Origin: a virus
Reading direction: 5' to 3' (one strand)
Length of the DNA: 42,080 nt
Virus record (IMG/VR): IMGVR_UViG_3300049479_000132
Span: 1 to 42,080 of that record
Numbering within the stretch: position 1 is the stretch's first letter; each line of letters begins with the position of its first letter. The position numbers were made by a program, and so were the translations under genes. Shown piece by piece: positions 22,986 to 30,299 of this stretch. The notes under the pieces were generated by a model. The model saw only the letters and a program-made list of their open reading frames with translations, did no database searches and was not told where the DNA came from.

Positions 22986-23330
22986 ATGGAATGCGAGGCG
23001 GCATTGTCAGATCAAGTGCTGCAGGCGGCACGGGCTGCAGTGCCAGCTGATGCCGCCCGGTATTTCGCTGATGCGATGCGGCTGAGCAGCGCCGGCCCAC
23101 GAAATGAGCCGTTGCTGCCGCTGCTGATCGCCTTGCTAGATGCCACCAAAACCGTGGCGGCTGCTGTGGCGGATAACGCCTGGGACGAATGCCGGCCCAT
23201 CGACCGACAGCTCACCACCGACCTGGCACGTCAGGCGCAGGCGATTGCTGCAGACATCACCAACGCCAGCGACTGCCCCAATGCAGCCGGCTGGAGCCTC
23301 CCATCTATGAGCGGAAAGGAACTCGTATGA
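22986..23330 (+). CDS. Hypothetical helical protein
   Basis: A 114-residue Ala-rich helical protein beginning MECEAALSDQVLQAARAAVP. It has no membrane segment or catalytic motif. I prefer the ATG at 22986 because the upstream in-frame ATGs fall within the dyad operator. Its stop overlaps the next start (ATGA). It belongs to the Gp157 operon and its function is unknown. Confidence 0.6.
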   Translation: MECEAALSDQVLQAARAAVPADAARYFADAMRLSSAGPRNEPLLPLLIALLDATKTVAAAVADNAWDECRPIDRQLTTDLARQAQAIAADITNASDCPNAAGWSLPSMSGKELV

Positions 23331-23560
23331 CCACCACCAGGCAATCCAATGCAGCGCTTTACGACTCTGTGGCTGCTCAGTATCTGTACCGTGCGCAACG
23401 GCGGCGTGCTCGTACTGCTGCCAAGGCCGATGCCCGTCGCAGAAGCTTGATCAATCTTGCCCTCACCGCATTGATGGTGGCTGGGTTCGTGAGCTATGCC
23501 GCCGCGTTGCACGGCGAAGAGCAACTGCTGGAGCTGGAGCGGAATGGCAGCATCCGCTGA
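23327..23560 (+). CDS. Small membrane protein, unknown
   Basis: A 77-residue protein: an N-terminal arginine-rich helix (YLYRAQRRRARTAAKADARRRS), then one membrane segment (LINLALTALMVAGFVSYAAAL) and a short charged tail (HGEEQLLELERNGS). The basic N-terminus suggests a cytoplasmic N-terminal side. It overlaps the previous gene by ATGA, so it is co-translated. A host-envelope or superinfection role is possible but not indicated by sequence. Confidence 0.6.
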   Translation: MTTTRQSNAALYDSVAAQYLYRAQRRRARTAAKADARRRSLINLALTALMVAGFVSYAAALHGEEQLLELERNGSIR

Positions 23561-23705
23561 GCGGCCGAAGCTCATGACGCTCCGCGAAGCGTTGCTGTCA
23601 CGGTTTAAGAGCTACGAGGCCGAGGTTCTATCGGGTCGCCATGAACCCCTACCGCCACGGCCCGCAGAACAGCCTGAAATATCACACGCTGTTCGTCTGT
23701 CGTAG
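23544..23705 (+). CDS. Possible small ORF overlapping the recombinase end
   Basis: A 53-residue frame from ATG 23544 (MAASAERPKLMTLREALLSR...) overlaps the end of the membrane protein gene and about 100 bp of the convergent recombinase gene. The helix LMTLREALLSRFKSYEAEVL looks protein-like. The long antisense overlap makes it uncertain; it could be the true end of the plus-strand operon or chance. Confidence 0.3.
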   Translation: MAASAERPKLMTLREALLSRFKSYEAEVLSGRHEPLPPRPAEQPEISHAVRLS

Positions 23706-24927
23706 CATCACTGAAGAAGAGCGGATCCTGCAGGGCCTTGTAGAACCTTGGATCAATCTCAGGTTTTGCATCCCGTTGCAGTGCTTCAATCCGTTGCCGT
23801 TGCTCAGCCACGGCTGCTGACATGGCGCGGTTGTCTGGATTCCTCGCTGCCATCCGCTCCATTAGCTCCAGTTCATCAGCCATCGCGGCAATTGCTGGAT
23901 TGAGCTGGTGGTGACTGGCGACAGCGGACGACAGCCGATGAGCTTCAGCGATACACGCATCAATCACAACCGGCAGGATCCGCTCTTCGCGGGCACCACC
24001 GCGAGCATTGCAGAGGCGATGCCGGCACCGCCACCACGCAACACCAGCTGACGTGTTGCGGCGCATCAGATGGCCACAGCTAGCGCACCGCAGTAGGCCG
24101 GTTAGAGCGTGCCGGGTCTCGGTGCCGACTGCTCCACCCCTAAATCGGTTTCGTGGGCGCTGCAGCAGTGCCGCCAGTTCACGCCAATCGGCCTCGCTGA
24201 TCAGCGCTGGATGCTGGTCGTAGTACATCTCACCCCAGACCTGCCCCCAGCCTTTGCCGGTGCTGCGGTCGCGGTGGTGGCCAATGTGGCCACGGATCAC
24301 TGGATTGCAAAACCAGTTCTGCAGGTTGCAGGCTGATGGCGTCCACTCGCACCACTGCGTCATCCACCTGGCAACACCGGTGAAGCTGCCCTGTATGCGC
24401 AGCTCTTCAATCACCCGCAGCGCTTGCGGCCAGTGCTCAGGGTGTGGCTGCAGTCTGTGATCGGGACCGCCCTGGTAGCCAAACGGCTTGCGCCGGCGCA
24501 AGTGCCGACCCTCGGCGCGGTAGACGCTGAATTGACGCCGGAGCCGTAGCGAGAGCATCCGACTCTCCATCTCTGCTAGGCCGGTCTGCAGCCGTGCCAT
24601 CAAGAAGCCCTGCGGCGTGGCGGTCTCGATGGTGCCGCCGTCCAGGGCGCGAACACTGACGCTGTGCGCCTCACACTGGGCCAGTAGAGCGTCGGTGTAT
24701 GCCGCGTCACGGCCAAGCCGATCCACTCTGGTCACAAGCAGCTCTGTGACCTGACCGGCTCGCACCATTGCCATCAGTTCCAGCAGCCCATCGCGGTCAG
24801 TGCTGCGGCCGGTCTCAATGTCAGTGATGACCTGGCTGCAGCCGGCAGCCTGAAGGCGCGAGACCTGTGCTGGCAAGCTCCCGGCCTGATCGTCGGTACT
24901 CACCCTGGCGTAGCCAACAGCGGGCAT
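23605..24927 (-). CDS. Serine recombinase (XisF-like phage integrase)
   Basis: A 440-residue large serine recombinase. The N-terminal resolvase domain carries the catalytic Ser10 in VGYARVSTDDQ and the active-site Arg region (LLVTRVDRLGRD, residues ~64-75). The recombinase domain (~150-260) contains RRKPFGYQGG and WFCNPVIRGHIGHHRD. A zinc ribbon (LLRCASCGHLMRRN...CRHRLCNA) and a coiled coil (~350-400) follow. Size is at the short end of phage integrases; it resembles cyanobacterial XisF-type excision recombinases. It probably integrates and excises the phage. It is divergent from an HTH protein that could be its directionality factor. Confidence 0.9.
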   Translation of the reverse strand: MPAVGYARVSTDDQAGSLPAQVSRLQAAGCSQVITDIETGRSTDRDGLLELMAMVRAGQVTELLVTRVDRLGRDAAYTDALLAQCEAHSVSVRALDGGTIETATPQGFLMARLQTGLAEMESRMLSLRLRRQFSVYRAEGRHLRRRKPFGYQGGPDHRLQPHPEHWPQALRVIEELRIQGSFTGVARWMTQWCEWTPSACNLQNWFCNPVIRGHIGHHRDRSTGKGWGQVWGEMYYDQHPALISEADWRELAALLQRPRNRFRGGAVGTETRHALTGLLRCASCGHLMRRNTSAGVAWWRCRHRLCNARGGAREERILPVVIDACIAEAHRLSSAVASHHQLNPAIAAMADELELMERMAARNPDNRAMSAAVAEQRQRIEALQRDAKPEIDPRFYKALQDPLFFSDATTDEQRVIFQAVLRAVAVGVHGDPIEPRPRSS

Positions 24928-24956
24928 AGGATCGGCCCAGAAAGCCCATGGAATCT

Positions 24957-24965
24957 AGCCTGCGC
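24957..24965 (+). promoter_or_regulatory. TAGCCTGCG element before the HTH gene
   Basis: TAGCCTGCGCTATG here parallels TAGCCTGAGCTATG at 2588, with the same spacing of 1-2 bp to the start codon. It lies in the 39-bp divergent gap between the recombinase and the HTH gene. Confidence 0.3.
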
Positions 24966-24966
24966 T

Positions 24967-25218
24967 ATGAACACCTACTCCTTCGATAGGGATGCCATAG
25001 CGCACAGGCCAGAAGTCAGGCTGCTACTGACTGTTACCGAAGCTGCCCATGCGTTTGGCGTCAGTGAACGGCACATCAAGACCCTGATTGAGGAGGCAAC
25101 GAAGTGCCGGAAGTCCCGTTGGCGTTTTGGCCGTGAGTTGATTGACCTGGCACCGCTTGCCAGTCAGCGGCGGATGGTGCGCATCAACGCTGGGGCTGTG
25201 GTGCCGAACTTAACCTGA
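24967..25218 (+). CDS. Excisionase-like HTH protein, candidate directionality factor
   Basis: An 83-residue protein with an excisionase/MerR-type HTH: LLTVTEAAHAFGVSERHIKTLIEEATK followed by a wing-like WRFGRELIDLAPLASQRRMVRI. It is divergent from and 39 bp away from the serine recombinase. Directionality factors of serine integrases vary but are often small DNA-binding proteins encoded nearby, so this is the best candidate in the window. It might instead be a regulator of integrase expression. Confidence 0.65.
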   Translation: MNTYSFDRDAIAHRPEVRLLLTVTEAAHAFGVSERHIKTLIEEATKCRKSRWRFGRELIDLAPLASQRRMVRINAGAVVPNLT

Positions 25219-25237
25219 AACGGTTGCCACTGCTTAG

Positions 25238-26113
25238 ATGGCGCATGACAGGTTGAAACTGGTGCGCCACAGTCCTGAGCTGCTGGAGATCCGCATCCCA
25301 TACGGACGCTATGACCAGCATGAGTTCCTGCTTTGCTCAGACATCCACCTTGACAACCCGAAGTGCGATCGTGAGCTGCTCCGTAAGCACCTGAAGCAAG
25401 CGCAGGGCCGCAACGGTCATGCCCTCTTCTTCGGTGATGTGCTCTGCCTCATGCAGGGCAAACGGGACCGCCGCGCCAGCAAGGGCAGCATCAGGCCTGA
25501 GCACCTCGGCTCCAACTACTTCGACCTGGTGTTCTCCGAGGCCGCTGACTTCCTCGCGCCATTTGCCTCGAACATCCTGATGATGTCGGACGGCAACCAC
25601 GAAACCGCCGTCCTCAACAACAACGAGGTCGACCCCCTGGGCAATGTCGTGCGGCTGATGCGCGACCGCCACGGCTCACCGGTTGAGCACATGCGTTACC
25701 AAGGCTTCATCTGGTTTACGTTCTACCGTTCCGGCTCAAGCGGCAAACCCGAGCGCACACGTCGCATTACCCTGTTCTTCCACCATGGGGCATGGGGCGG
25801 CATCATCACCAAGGGCACCATGGGTGGTGGTCGCTATGCCTCGATCGCTCCTGATGCAGACCTGATCATCAACGGGCACAACCACGAACGCTCGATGGTG
25901 TCACACCCCTGCTACCGCCTGACCAGTGCAGGCAAGCAGCGCATTGCTACCCGCTGGCACATCCAGACAGGGACCTACAAGGAGGAGTTCGCTGATGGTG
26001 GGGGCTGGGCTGTAGAGCGCATCGTCATGCCCAAGTCACTTGGTGGTGTCTGGTTACGGCTCAAGCCATCAAAGGAGAGCGGTGTAGAGATCAGCTGCGA
26101 GCCTGCCGGTTGA
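25238..26113 (+). CDS. Calcineurin-like metallophosphoesterase
   Basis: A 291-residue protein with the five metal-binding blocks of this family in order: LLCSDIHLDNPKCD (D-x-H), FFGDVLCL (GD), MSDGNHET (GNHE), FFHHGAWG (H), and LIINGHNHE (GHxH). It should bind two metals and hydrolyse phosphoesters; nuclease (Mre11-like), nucleotidase or phosphatase activities are all possible. It follows the HTH gene by 19 bp and may be co-transcribed. No capping domain or membrane helix is seen. Confidence 0.88.
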   Translation: MAHDRLKLVRHSPELLEIRIPYGRYDQHEFLLCSDIHLDNPKCDRELLRKHLKQAQGRNGHALFFGDVLCLMQGKRDRRASKGSIRPEHLGSNYFDLVFSEAADFLAPFASNILMMSDGNHETAVLNNNEVDPLGNVVRLMRDRHGSPVEHMRYQGFIWFTFYRSGSSGKPERTRRITLFFHHGAWGGIITKGTMGGGRYASIAPDADLIINGHNHERSMVSHPCYRLTSAGKQRIATRWHIQTGTYKEEFADGGGWAVERIVMPKSLGGVWLRLKPSKESGVEISCEPAG

Positions 26114-26123
26114 TTGCAAGCGC

Positions 26124-26139
26124 TGCAGGCGTACCTGCA
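26124..26139. terminator. Small hairpin in a convergent gap
   Basis: TGCAGG (26124-26129) and CCTGCA (26134-26139) form a 6-bp stem with a CGTA loop between the convergent ends of the metallophosphoesterase operon and the RecT-SSB operon. No T-run follows on either strand, so this is at best a weak terminator. Confidence 0.25.
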
Positions 26140-26180
26140 ATACAGAGCAGCAGCTCGCAGGGCGGCGGAAGAGAGGGTGG

Positions 26181-26777
26181 TCATGGCTGCGGCACCGGCA
26201 GCGCGTGGTGGGGGAGCCAGTGGGTAAGCGAGGGCATGATGCTCGGAGCTTCAATCAAGACCTGCCACCACACGCCATCCGGCTCGTACATCCAGCACCA
26301 GCCTTCGCCGTCGCAATCCTCCGGCCCCGGCAACCGCTCAGCGACGGGCACCGGCTCGATGGCGGGACTCCACCTGCTGCCGGGGTGGCTCAGGATCGCT
26401 TCGGCCAGCACTGCGGCGCCCTTGTCGTGGTTGCCATCCACCTCGCGGATGATCTCAGCCAGCCTGAGGATGTGGCCGACCCTTGGGGGTAGGCCTTCGC
26501 TCACCGGCACCGGCTCGATGGCGGCGCGGCCCCAGCGGGCGAGCACGGCGCGGGCAAAGTGCCCAGCCATGTCGCCAAGTGTCTTGCAATCGTGGAACGC
26601 CATCACTTCTGAGTACAACGCAACGGCTTCTTCATCCGTCGGCCCCTGCTGCTCGGGCTGGGCCAGGGCGGCGCGGGCGCGATCCATAACGTCGGCAACG
26701 TCGCAAAGATCGTCAAGTTCAGCGGCGTTGTCCCATTTTTCAACCAACTCAGCGCAAAGCGCACGAAAGTCAGTCAT
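26181..26777 (-). CDS. DUF551-like protein with internal repeat
   Basis: A 198-residue protein starting MTDFRALCAELVEKWDNAAEL. The C-terminal ~60 residues resemble DUF551: PVPVAERLPGPEDCDGEGWCWMYE...WW...LTHWLPHHALPVP. A partial second copy lies just upstream: AAIEPVPVSEGLPPRVGHIL against PAIEPVPVAERLPGPEDC, indicating an internal duplication of the block start. The N-terminal helices resemble small proteins in cyanobacterial phages. It is the last gene of the RecT-SSB operon and overlaps the preceding gene. Its role is unknown. Confidence 0.65.
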   Translation of the reverse strand: MTDFRALCAELVEKWDNAAELDDLCDVADVMDRARAALAQPEQQGPTDEEAVALYSEVMAFHDCKTLGDMAGHFARAVLARWGRAAIEPVPVSEGLPPRVGHILRLAEIIREVDGNHDKGAAVLAEAILSHPGSRWSPAIEPVPVAERLPGPEDCDGEGWCWMYEPDGVWWQVLIEAPSIMPSLTHWLPHHALPVPQP

Positions 26778-27273
26778 CGGGCAGGGCCTCAATGGCGCGG
26801 CGGATGGTGTCGGTGATCTCGGGTAAGTAGTGCGCGTCGCGCTCAATCGTCCCCAGCATCTGCAGCGCAATGCTGTTCAAGCTCGGAGGCTTGGGGCGGC
26901 GGGCGGCGCGGAGGTCGGAGGGACCAGCCATGAAATCGCGGTCCATCAGCTCACAGCACGCCTCCAGCTCCTGGTTTGCACCCCATTGGGCGGCGCGGGT
27001 AGCAAGGAATCGCTCTGAATCACTCAGCTCACCGCTAACCGTGCAGCCGAAGAACTCGCCAAGCCACTGCTGCACCAGCTCCGGCGGTGGGGTGATCTCA
27101 GAACTCCTAATTTGGCGATCATTAGGAAATGATTTGGAGTTCATGGCCCATTCAATGCAAAGGATGGCAAAGGTCTTGAGGTAGCCAGCGCCATTCCGCT
27201 TGTTGCTCTCGTCGCGTGCCTGCGTCGAAAACTTTTTCAGCAGATGCGGTGGCGGTGGGGTGATGTTGCTCAT
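26770..27273 (-). CDS. Hypothetical operon protein
   Basis: A 167-residue protein with two ITPPP motifs (ITPPPPHLLKKF near the start and ITPPPELVQQWLGEFFG at ~60). The central FLATRAAQWGANQELEACCELM is of a type I associate with Synechococcus and cyanophage hypothetical proteins. No enzymatic motif. It overlaps both neighbours in the RecT-SSB operon, indicating co-translation. Confidence 0.65.
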   Translation of the reverse strand: MSNITPPPPHLLKKFSTQARDESNKRNGAGYLKTFAILCIEWAMNSKSFPNDRQIRSSEITPPPELVQQWLGEFFGCTVSGELSDSERFLATRAAQWGANQELEACCELMDRDFMAGPSDLRAARRPKPPSLNSIALQMLGTIERDAHYLPEITDTIRRAIEALPDD

Positions 27274-27485
27274 TGATCCAGCTCCTTAATGAGTTTCTTC
27301 AGGGCCTTGAACTGGCCCCAGGTCAGACAGAAACGCTGTTCGCCGTTGCTGTTGAGGTTCACATCGAAGCCTTCGCTGTTGTGCCATAGCGACACCTCAA
27401 TGAAACTATCGGGCTTGGCGAATGAATCGAAGTCGCTCAGCTTGGCGAAGGCTGCATCAAGCTTGTAGGTGGTGATGTCAGCCAC
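27270..27485 (-). CDS. Hypothetical small protein
   Basis: A 71-residue protein. I chose a GTG start at 27485 because an AGGAGG sits about 6 bp before it; the frame is open a little further to a TTG. The sequence ADITTYKLDAAFAKLSDFDS...FIEVSLWHNSEGFDVNLNSNG...FCLTWGQFKALKKLIKELD is a small alpha/beta fold. It overlaps both neighbours in the operon. Function unknown. Confidence 0.6.
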   Translation of the reverse strand: MADITTYKLDAAFAKLSDFDSFAKPDSFIEVSLWHNSEGFDVNLNSNGEQRFCLTWGQFKALKKLIKELDQ

Positions 27486-27951
27486 GCTCGGCCTCCTGCT
27501 CAAGCCAGTCGGCAGCAGCAGCGCCAGCGCCTACGTTTTGCGCTCGCAGCCACGCTGCTACTTCACGGATCGCGGCGCGGGCATCGTCGTACCACAACTC
27601 ATGCGGGTCCTCACTGTCAGCAATGGCGCCTGCTACACGCTCTACCAGCGAATTGCGCTCGGGCAGCTCGGCCGCCGCACGGATCTGCTCTGGCGTGGCG
27701 TTGCGGATCAGGTCCATGCACGCATGAAACCGCCGGTCGTTTTCTTCCTCGTCAAACGGCTCAGGCTGCTGCTGCGCGGCCTCCAGCTTCATGATCCGCT
27801 GCAGGTGCTGATCACTCCAGCTCATCAGCTTGTCCACGTCCTTGCCCCACTCCAGAGTGGCAAGGCGCATGGTCTCGTACGTGCGCTCCAACGCCTCAAC
27901 GCGGGCGCGGAGTTCAGCCCACTGCTCAGTCGTTGCTTTGTAGTCAGTCAT
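27478..27951 (-). CDS. Hypothetical coiled-coil protein
   Basis: A 157-residue helical protein: an N-terminal coiled coil (EQWAELRARVEALERTYETM), a middle acidic PFDEEENDRRF block, and a C-terminal segment (EDPHELWYDDARAAIREVAAWL). The C-terminal layout recurs in cyanobacterial phage hypotheticals in my recollection. It overlaps both neighbours in the RecT-SSB operon. Confidence 0.6.
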   Translation of the reverse strand: MTDYKATTEQWAELRARVEALERTYETMRLATLEWGKDVDKLMSWSDQHLQRIMKLEAAQQQPEPFDEEENDRRFHACMDLIRNATPEQIRAAAELPERNSLVERVAGAIADSEDPHELWYDDARAAIREVAAWLRAQNVGAGAAAADWLEQEAERG

Positions 27952-28166
27952 CGGAGATTGGAATTACGTTGTTCAGCAGTCAGTGATGGGTGGCTGTCCC
28001 AGGTCTCAGGTGGATCTAGGCACGCCGCGTGATGCTCTGTCCATTCCTCAGCCAGCCAGGCCGCTTCATGCAGCGGGATCGGCAGCACCAGCACCTGCTC
28101 AGCACCGCACAGCTCGCAGCGGAACAGCGGCGGCTGACTGGTGAGATCAATCACGCAGTGGGTCAT
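27948..28166 (-). CDS. Small zinc-finger-like protein
   Basis: A 72-residue protein with FRCELCGAEQVLVLP followed by WTEHHAACLDPP; CxxC plus HHxxC is a plausible zinc site. The first strand, MTHCVIDLTSQPP, precedes it. Such small zinc proteins often bind DNA or partner proteins, but no target is evident. Both ends overlap neighbouring genes in the operon. Confidence 0.6.
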   Translation of the reverse strand: MTHCVIDLTSQPPLFRCELCGAEQVLVLPIPLHEAAWLAEEWTEHHAACLDPPETWDSHPSLTAEQRNSNLR

Positions 28167-28381
28167 GGCTGCGCTTCCTGCCGCAGCAGCAGCGCCAAGC
28201 TGTGAACATCCATCCCAGGCCGACGCTGGGACAACTCCACCAGCTCGTAGCTGAGGTGATTGAGCACAGCAGCTGTGCCACGACGGCGAGCTGACGAGTC
28301 GGGCCAGCTGCTTATCGCCTGCTCAAAGGCTTCGACGTAAGCCACGGTGCAACGGCCCAGCAGGGTGTTCTCGGTTGCCAT
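28163..28381 (-). CDS. Hypothetical helical protein
   Basis: A 72-residue protein (ATG 28381) beginning MATENTLLGRCTVAYVEAFE with a basic turn SSARRRGTAAVLNHLSYELVEL. All-helical by eye and without a known motif. It overlaps the upstream gene by one base and the downstream gene by 4 bp, so it is part of the RecT-SSB operon. Confidence 0.55.
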   Translation of the reverse strand: MATENTLLGRCTVAYVEAFEQAISSWPDSSARRRGTAAVLNHLSYELVELSQRRPGMDVHSLALLLRQEAQP

Positions 28382-28626
28382 CACCGCAGCCCCCGCATAT
28401 GGTCTTCAACAATCTTCAGCAGGGTCTGTGGCACTTGCCGAGGGTTAGGCCGCCAGCGGGTTCCGCTCCAATCGCTGCCATCCCAGTGGGCGATCTGATC
28501 CAGCAACTTGCGCTGCTGGCCCATCTTCATAAAGCGCACCAAATTGGGGAGCCTGTCGTAGGGCCGTTCAACGGTCCAGCGCGGACCAAACTTCAGGTCG
28601 TGCGTGTCCTGGTGAATGAGTGTCAT
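28381..28626 (-). CDS. Hypothetical operon protein
   Basis: An 81-residue protein (MTLIHQDTHDLKFGPRWTVE...) rich in Arg and Trp, including LVRFMKMGQQRKLLDQIAHW and WRPNPRQVPQTLLKIVEDHM. The basic/aromatic character is compatible with nucleic-acid binding, but no family is recognised. It overlaps both neighbours. Confidence 0.55.
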   Translation of the reverse strand: MTLIHQDTHDLKFGPRWTVERPYDRLPNLVRFMKMGQQRKLLDQIAHWDGSDWSGTRWRPNPRQVPQTLLKIVEDHMRGLR

Positions 28627-28904
28627 CCCTCCACCTCCAGCACTTGGCGACGGAGTGCAGTGAGCACCAAGGCATTGGTGCCAGCACGCTGCAACATGTC
28701 CAGCTGGGTGTCAATCAACGCGAGGATCCGATCGCGTTCAGTGGCGAGGGCCTGCTGCCAAGCGGCCTGAACTGCACGCTCCTGGCTCAGCTGTTCAGCA
28801 GCGCGAGCAAGCGCACACTGCTCAGCCTCGATGGCGGCACGCTCGCTGGTGATCTCAGCCAGCAGCGCATCAAGCTGCAGGCGGGTTCGCGTCAGGGTTT
28901 CCAT
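28623..28904 (-). CDS. Coiled-coil protein downstream of SSB
   Basis: A 93-residue, almost wholly helical protein with heptad-like spacing (LDALLAEITSERAAIEAEQC, then ALATERDRILALIDTQLDML). It starts at the stop of the SSB gene (TGATG), so it is translated right after it. It might be a partner of SSB or RecT, but there is no motif to say so. Confidence 0.55.
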   Translation of the reverse strand: METLTRTRLQLDALLAEITSERAAIEAEQCALARAAEQLSQERAVQAAWQQALATERDRILALIDTQLDMLQRAGTNALVLTALRRQVLEVEG

Positions 28905-29350
28905 CAGAAGGGTGCCTCCTCGTCGTCGCCTTGCCAGCCGCTGCTCCAGTCCTGCGCGGGCTGCGCAGCCTGTTGTGCTGGTTTGGTTGGCTTTGCCGGG
29001 GCCTTACCGCCTACCGGCTGCCAGTCGTCCACCATCACCACCAACCCGGTGCGGGTCTCGCCGGTGGACTTGTCCTCCCAGCTCTCACTCTTCACCCGGC
29101 CGCTTACGTCGCACAGGTCGCCCTTGCGGTGCGCATCAGCAAATGACGTGGCCAGGTCGTTCCACAGCTCCAACTTGAAGCCATCAGGCTCCTGCCCGTC
29201 GTCGCGTTTGGCGCCGGGGCGGTTGATCAGGATGCGGACATTGCAAACGCTCTTGCCCGACTCGAAGTAGCGCATCTCAGGGTCACGGGCCAGGCGGCCA
29301 ATGAAGCGGTGCTGGCTGGCACGAAGCACAGCGGCGATCAGTTCGTTCAT
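28904..29350 (-). CDS. ssb: Single-stranded DNA-binding protein
   Basis: A 148-residue OB-fold SSB: HRFIGRLARDPEMRYFESGKSVCNVRILIN, then LELWNDLATSFADAHRKGDLCDVSGRVKSESWEDKSTGETRTGLVVMVDDWQ. A Pro/Ala/Gln-rich linker leads to the acidic tip DDEEAPF, equivalent to the DDxxPF tail by which SSBs recruit repair and replication proteins. It follows RecT in the operon, which suits recombination-dependent replication. A dyad operator (29362-29379) is just upstream of its start. Confidence 0.93.
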   Translation of the reverse strand: MNELIAAVLRASQHRFIGRLARDPEMRYFESGKSVCNVRILINRPGAKRDDGQEPDGFKLELWNDLATSFADAHRKGDLCDVSGRVKSESWEDKSTGETRTGLVVMVDDWQPVGGKAPAKPTKPAQQAAQPAQDWSSGWQGDDEEAPF

Positions 29351-29361
29351 CTAGGTGATGT

Positions 29362-29379
29362 GAATGTGAAGGTGCATTG
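29362..29379. promoter_or_regulatory. Dyad operator site 6, upstream of SSB
   Basis: GAATGTGAA|GGTGCATTG (minus strand CAATGCACC|TTCACATTC). Both halves fit the operator consensus. It lies between the RecT stop and the SSB start, 12 bp from the latter, suggesting that SSB and downstream genes have their own regulated promoter in addition to read-through from RecT. Confidence 0.6.
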
Positions 29380-29389
29380 CCCAAGGCCG

Positions 29390-30235
29390 CTAGGCAGCCC
29401 AGGCGGCAGGCAGGTCATCAGGGTCTTCGTCGTCGCCGTTGCACCTGGCGACGGTCTCGGCGCTGATGCCGTGCTTCACCAGCTTCTGCAGGGTGGCGAC
29501 CGGCAGCTGATCCAGTGTCTCGGCGCTGCCCTTGCTGATCTCAGCAATCAGGGCAATCAACCCGTCATCAGACAGGCCGGCATCAACGCACGCTGCATAC
29601 GCCTGCGCCAGTAGCTGCGCATCAGGGCCTGTCTCGGCTGCTGCTGCCGGCTGCACCTCAGCCACCTCCACCGCCTCGACCGGCTGTGCATCGTCACCGA
29701 GCTCCTCGGCCGTGTACGCCGTGGCGCCGTTCAGCGCATCCGGGCAGTGCGTACGCATCCCGGCCGTTAGCGCCCTGGAGAACAGCATGGCTTCGGGATA
29801 CGAGCGCCAGGTTGGGTTCTTCAGCAGCCCAGCACGCTCGGCCATCTCGATGGTGAACGTCTCATCACCCAGCGTCTCGCCCTTGGCTAGAAACCGAATC
29901 CGGCAGACAGTGTTCGACTTCTCCAGCACCCGGTAGTCGTACACCGGATGACGGCGCACGGCCTGGGCCAGCAGGTTGGAGCTGAACGCAGGCTTGCCGT
30001 TGATGATGTGAACGCCGGTGGCACTGGCAAACGGACTGAAGCCCGCTTCCATACCAGCCATCAGGCGGATGGCGCACTCAGCGATTTGCGTGTCCTGGTT
30101 GCCGTTGCGGCCAAACAACCCGCTGGCTGCAAACACCCGCGCTAGGCGGGCTAGGTCATCAACGGAATGGACCTGCAATGACAGGCCTGGACTGGTCGTG
30201 GTCGCCAGCGCAGAGCTGGCGGAAGTGGAAGCCAT
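29390..30235 (-). CDS. RecT-family single-strand annealing protein
   Basis: A 281-residue recombinase annealing complementary single strands. RecT-superfamily signatures: IAECAIRLMAGMEAGFSPFASATGVHIINGKPAFSSNLLAQAV, WRSYPEAMLFSRALTAGMRTHCPDALNGATAYTAEELG. The Ala/Pro-rich C-terminal ~100 residues carry a small helical domain (LDQLPVATLQKLVKHGISAE). No partner exonuclease of RecE/Exo type is adjacent; the VRR-NUC protein at 31315 is the only nuclease-like candidate nearby. First gene of the minus-strand recombination operon, with a dyad operator and a long inverted repeat upstream. Confidence 0.85.
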   Translation of the reverse strand: MASTSASSALATTTSPGLSLQVHSVDDLARLARVFAASGLFGRNGNQDTQIAECAIRLMAGMEAGFSPFASATGVHIINGKPAFSSNLLAQAVRRHPVYDYRVLEKSNTVCRIRFLAKGETLGDETFTIEMAERAGLLKNPTWRSYPEAMLFSRALTAGMRTHCPDALNGATAYTAEELGDDAQPVEAVEVAEVQPAAAAETGPDAQLLAQAYAACVDAGLSDDGLIALIAEISKGSAETLDQLPVATLQKLVKHGISAETVARCNGDDEDPDDLPAAWAA

Positions 30236-30269
30236 CAGTAGCGGTTAGCGGTGGCTTGTGCCATCCTAG

Positions 30270-30287
30270 CAATGCGGATGCAAATCT
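30270..30287. promoter_or_regulatory. Dyad operator site 7, upstream of recT
   Basis: CAATGCGGA|TGCAAATCT. The 27-bp stretch from CTAGC at 30266 is nearly the same as those at 36653 and (minus strand) 40088. It is 34 bp upstream of the RecT start and also upstream of the divergent gene at 30387. Confidence 0.65.
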
Positions 30288-30299
30288 GCACCGCTTTCC

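Noticed and set aside
27270-27503. TTG start at 27503 for the small operon gene
   Set aside because: An AGGAGG ribosome-binding site lies between 27503 and the GTG at 27485, which makes the GTG the better start.
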